The notes under the pieces were generated by a model. It saw nothing but the letters and a program-made list of their open reading frames with translations, ran no database searches and was not told the origin of the DNA. DNA of 7,259 nt from an uncultured Collinsella sp. (GTDB lineage: Bacteria; Actinomycetota; Coriobacteriia; Coriobacteriales; Coriobacteriaceae), in the NCBI GenBank assembly GCA_902465115.1, contig CABQMC010000077.1, positions 1 through 7,259 of the forward strand. The letters run 5' to 3'. Within the stretch, counting starts at the first letter, position 1. Each line of letters begins with the position of its first letter. Positions 5,413 to 7,259 of this stretch are shown here, piece by piece. A program made the translations under genes and the position numbers.

Positions 5413-5937
5413 ATGAAGAAGACCATCGCAATCGGTTGCGACCATATCGTTACGGACGAGAAGATCTATCTGGCCGACCGCCTGGAGCAGGCTGGCTACA
5501 AGGTGCTCGACTGCGGCACCTACAGCCACACCCGTACGCACTATCCCATCTACGGTAAGGCCGTGGGCGAGGCTGTTGCCAGCGGCAAGGCCGACTTTGG
5601 CGTGGCCCTGTGCGGCACCGGCATCGGCATCACCAACGCCGTCAACAAGGTTCCCGGCGCCCGCTGCGCCCTGGTTCGCGACATGACCTCTGCCCTGTAT
5701 GCCCGTCGCGAGCTCAACGCCAACATCGTGGGCTTTGGCGGCAAGATCACCGGCGAGTTCCTGATGGCTGACATCATGCTTGCCTTCCTGGAGGAGCCCT
5801 ACGAGAAGACCCCCGAGCACGATGCCCTGATTGCCAAGATTGATGCCTGCAACAAGGCCGACGCCGAGGCTCAGGCTGACCCGCACTTCTTTGACGAGTT
5901 CCTGGAGAAGTGGGACCGCGGCGAATACCACGACTAA
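5413..5937 (+). CDS. lacB: Galactose-6-phosphate isomerase subunit LacB
   Basis: Partner of LacA in galactose-6-phosphate isomerase, 174 residues, close to the family's 171. The N-terminus [11 protein letters not shown] (5-15), RTHYPIYGK (41-49), the catalytic loop LCGTGIGI with Cys67, and [17 protein letters not shown] (88-104) are the RpiB/LacB signatures. The last residues, [12 protein letters not shown], are identical to lactococcal LacB as I recall it. The cysteine is the expected base for the proton transfer and His11 is the phosphate- or ring-opening residue position in RpiB relatives. AAAGGA (5400-5405) precedes the ATG by 7 bases. It is probably cotranscribed with lacA; no terminator is seen in the 63-base gap. 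Confidence 0.96.
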   Translation: MKKTIAIGCDHIVTDEKIYLADRLEQAGYKVLDCGTYSHTRTHYPIYGKAVGEAVASGKADFGVALCGTGIGITNAVNKVPGARCALVRDMTSALYARRELNANIVGFGGKITGEFLMADIMLAFLEEPYEKTPEHDALIAKIDACNKADAEAQADPHFFDEFLEKWDRGEYHD

Positions 5938-5964
5938 GGAGGTTCCGGCGTTCTACCGAACGCC
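5936..5964 (+). other. Orphan Shine-Dalgarno and hairpin after lacB
   Basis: AAGGAGGT (5936-5943) overlaps the lacB stop codon and is an ideal ribosome binding sequence, yet no ATG, GTG or TTG follows at usable distance. Directly after it, GGCGTTC and GAACGCC (5947-5964) form a perfect 7-base stem with loop TACC and no T-run. It may be a relic of a lost reading frame or an RNA stability element. Confidence 0.4.
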
Positions 5965-6081
5965 AGACCAGTCGACGCTGCGAAGCCATCTGGCGGGCGA
6001 GCTGCTCCGATAACACTTTTGCTTGCTGAGCTTGTGTGCTTCGTTTTGGCGGTACCTGGCATTCTGCAGCTTTTTAATTGA

Positions 6082-6119
6082 CGGCTCGCGTTTCTGTGAT
6101 GGGGCGCGGGCCGGTTTTC
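6082..6119 (+). terminator. Terminator-like hairpin just before lacC
   Basis: CGGCTCGCG (6082-6090) pairs with CGCGGGCCG (6105-6113) with one G-U pair, around a 14-base loop, and is followed by GTTTTCT. It ends only 7 bases before the AGGAG of lacC. It could reduce read-through from lacB into lacC or act as an attenuator. The T-run is short and the loop is large, so termination is uncertain. The whole gap 5938-6135 is otherwise free of genes and convincing promoter boxes. Confidence 0.4.
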
Positions 6120-6135
6120 TAAACAGGAGTTCAAT

Positions 6136-7071
6136 ATGATTCTGACCGTTACCATGAACCCGTCGATTGATACGCGCTATCAGCTCGACAAGCTGGTCAT
6201 CGACGATGTTAACCGCGTGACGCCCGAAAAGACCGCTGGTGGTAAGGGCCTCAACGTGAGCCGTGTGCTGCTGCAGTTGGGCGACGACGTGCTCGCGACC
6301 GGTCTGCTTGGCGGTCACATGGGTGCCTATATGGCCGAGCTCATGGATGCCGATGGCGTCAAGAATGACTTTGTGCCCATCGCCGGTGAGACGCGCATTT
6401 GCCTGAATATTCTGCACGAGGGTAATCAGACCGAGCTGCTGGAGAGCGGCCCACAGATCGTCCCAGCCGAGCTCGAGGCCTTTACGGCCAAGTTCGCCGA
6501 GCTTGCAGCGAAGGCTGACGTTGTGACGCTTTCGGGCTCGCTGCCGCGTGGCGTCGATGCCGGCTACTATGCCGAGCTCGTCAAGATCGCCGAAGAGGCG
6601 GGCGCCAAGGTGCTGCTCGACACCTCGGGCGCATCGCTGGAGGCCGCGCTGGAGTCCGACGCTAAGCCTGAGCTCGTAAAGCCCAACCTGACCGAGATTA
6701 ACGGCCTGCTGGGTACGTCCTTTACGGCCGATGATGTCGATGACCTGCGCGAGGCGCTTGCCGCCGATGGCCGCTTTGCCGGTATTCCCTGGGTCGTCGT
6801 TTCGATGGGCGCTGCCGGTTCGGTGGGCTTCCATGAGGGTCGCGCGTTCCGCGCCAAGACGCCCGCGATTGCGGCTGTGAACGCGACGGGTTCCGGCGAC
6901 TCGACCATCGCCGGCTTTGCGCATGCCATTGCTGCTGGTGCCGACGACGTCACGGTGCTCAAGACCGCCAATACCTGCGGCAAGCTCAACGCCATGGATC
7001 CCAAGACCGGCCACCTGGTCATGGACCGCTGGGACGAGATTTACAACGGCGTTGAGGTCGTAGAGTTGTAG
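6136..7071 (+). CDS. lacC: Tagatose-6-phosphate kinase LacC
   Basis: Cytoplasmic ATP-dependent kinase that turns tagatose-6-phosphate into tagatose-1,6-bisphosphate, the substrate of LacD. The 311 residues match the LacC/FruK branch of the PfkB (ribokinase-like) family. The start MILTVTMNPSID (1-12), AGGKGLNVSRVL (34-45), LATGLLGG (53-60), HEGNQTELLESGP (94-106) with the substrate loop, SGSLPRG (133-139), KPN (182-184) and the ATP and anion-hole motif ATGSGDS (250-256) with catalytic Asp255 are intact. 1-Phosphofructokinase (FruK) is a close relative and cannot be strictly excluded by sequence alone, but the lacAB context and the LacC-like TELLESGP stretch favour LacC. AGGAG (6125-6129) lies 6 bases before the ATG. 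It is 198 bases from lacB, an unusually wide gap. Confidence 0.93.
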   Translation: MILTVTMNPSIDTRYQLDKLVIDDVNRVTPEKTAGGKGLNVSRVLLQLGDDVLATGLLGGHMGAYMAELMDADGVKNDFVPIAGETRICLNILHEGNQTELLESGPQIVPAELEAFTAKFAELAAKADVVTLSGSLPRGVDAGYYAELVKIAEEAGAKVLLDTSGASLEAALESDAKPELVKPNLTEINGLLGTSFTADDVDDLREALAADGRFAGIPWVVVSMGAAGSVGFHEGRAFRAKTPAIAAVNATGSGDSTIAGFAHAIAAGADDVTVLKTANTCGKLNAMDPKTGHLVMDRWDEIYNGVEVVEL

Positions 7072-7093
7072 CGGTTGCGACTCCTAATAGAAT

Positions 7094-7157
7094 GAGCGTG
7101 GATAATCTCCCGCTTTTGGTGCCCATACGAGCTCAAAGTGGGAGATTTTCCACGCTC
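7094..7157. repeat. Long hairpin with 23-base arms after lacC
   Basis: GAGCGTGGATAATCTCCCGC followed by TTT (7094-7116) is the inverted counterpart of 7135-7157, with 21 of 23 bases matching, around an 18-base loop. It starts 22 bases after the lacC stop. No T-run follows on the plus strand and none on the minus strand, so it is more likely a palindromic intergenic repeat than a classical terminator, though such a stem would stabilise the 3' end of the lacC transcript. Confidence 0.7.
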
Positions 7158-7172
7158 GAGTCATTAGTCGTC

Positions 7173-7218
7173 GGGGACGTTCTTTAATGACCAGTCGTTT
7201 AAGAACATCCCCAATGAC
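7173..7218. repeat. Dispersed palindromic repeat, copy 2, paired form
   Basis: Positions 7186-7218 read on the minus strand are the second copy of the repeat at 3468-3500 (30 of 33 identical). Here a mirrored arm is also present: GGGGACGTTCTTTAA (7173-7187) pairs with TTTAAGAACATCCCC (7198-7212) with two mismatches, giving a hairpin of two opposed half-elements. This is the organisation of a REPIN (two REP sequences in inverted orientation). A transposase that might move it is not in the window. Confidence 0.7.
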
Positions 7219-7230
7219 TAACCAATAAAA

Positions 7231-7259
7231 CGGCGCCCGTCGGCGATGTTGCCGGCGGG
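7231..7259. terminator. GC-rich terminator stem cut by the right edge
   Basis: CCCGTCGGC (7236-7244) pairs with GCCGGCGGG (7251-7259), with one G-U pair, around a 6-base loop. An A-run (AATAAAA, 7224-7230) on the left would give a T-run for the minus strand, so it may end transcription from a convergent gene beyond the window as well as any read-through from lacC. The right flank is not visible. Confidence 0.5.

Noticed and set aside
4921..5937. Ribose-5-phosphate isomerase B (RpiB) for the two isomerase genes
   Set aside because: Two adjacent paralogues, one without the catalytic cysteine, and C-termini matching LacA and LacB identify the heteromeric galactose-6-phosphate isomerase.
6078..6083. 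TTGACG as the -35 box of a lacC promoter
   Set aside because: No -10-like hexamer occurs 15-19 bases downstream; that stretch is GGGGCG-rich and part of a hairpin.
5953..7014. Minus-strand frame of 353 codons opposite lacC
   Set aside because: It mirrors the lacC frame, whose PfkB motifs are intact; the antisense protein has no recognisable motif.
6136..7071. 1-Phosphofructokinase (FruK) instead of LacC
   Set aside because: The families are close, but the match to LacC over HEGNQTELLESGP, the length, and the lacAB neighbours favour tagatose-6-phosphate kinase; no fructose PTS is nearby.

Overview
The window is a lactose/galactose phosphotransferase (PTS) and tagatose-6-phosphate pathway locus. 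The organism is probably a high-GC Actinomycetota gut bacterium of the Coriobacteriia, Collinsella-like. That placement is an inference from the GC-rich coding style, the strong AGGAGG-type ribosome binding sites, the dispersed palindromic intergenic repeats and the gene content; no rRNA or other phylogenetic marker is present. The Lac proteins closely resemble those of lactic acid bacteria as I remember them, with nearly identical C-termini in LacA and LacB, so these genes were probably exchanged with Firmicutes at some time.

Layout. Positions 1-1399 (minus strand) hold lacE, the membrane permease of the lactose PTS; it runs off the left edge before its EIIB domain. A divergent control region (1400-1756) with several LacI-type operator candidates separates it from a LacI-family repressor gene (1757-2761, plus). 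A leader rich in GTTC half-sites (2762-2975) precedes lacF, the lactose PTS EIIA (2976-3314), which ends in a clear intrinsic terminator. Positions 3376-3599 hold two palindromic repeat elements and the ribosome binding site of an unrecognised multi-pass membrane protein gene (3600-4613), also followed by a terminator. A second leader with TGTTC/GAACA half-sites (4683-4920) precedes lacA (4921-5349), lacB (5413-5937) and, after a 198-base gap with hairpins, lacC (6136-7071). The right end (7072-7259) holds a long hairpin, a repeat pair and a terminator stem cut by the window edge.

How the genes work together. LacF and LacE import lactose (or galactose) as a 6-phosphate ester. LacAB isomerises galactose-6-phosphate to tagatose-6-phosphate, and LacC phosphorylates this to tagatose-1,6-bisphosphate. 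Two expected partners, 6-phospho-beta-galactosidase (LacG) and tagatose-bisphosphate aldolase (LacD), are not here and may lie outside. The genes are split into at least four transcription units instead of one operon. Shared sequence in the lacF and lacA leaders suggests a common regulator, while the LacI-type protein probably acts on the divergent lacE region.
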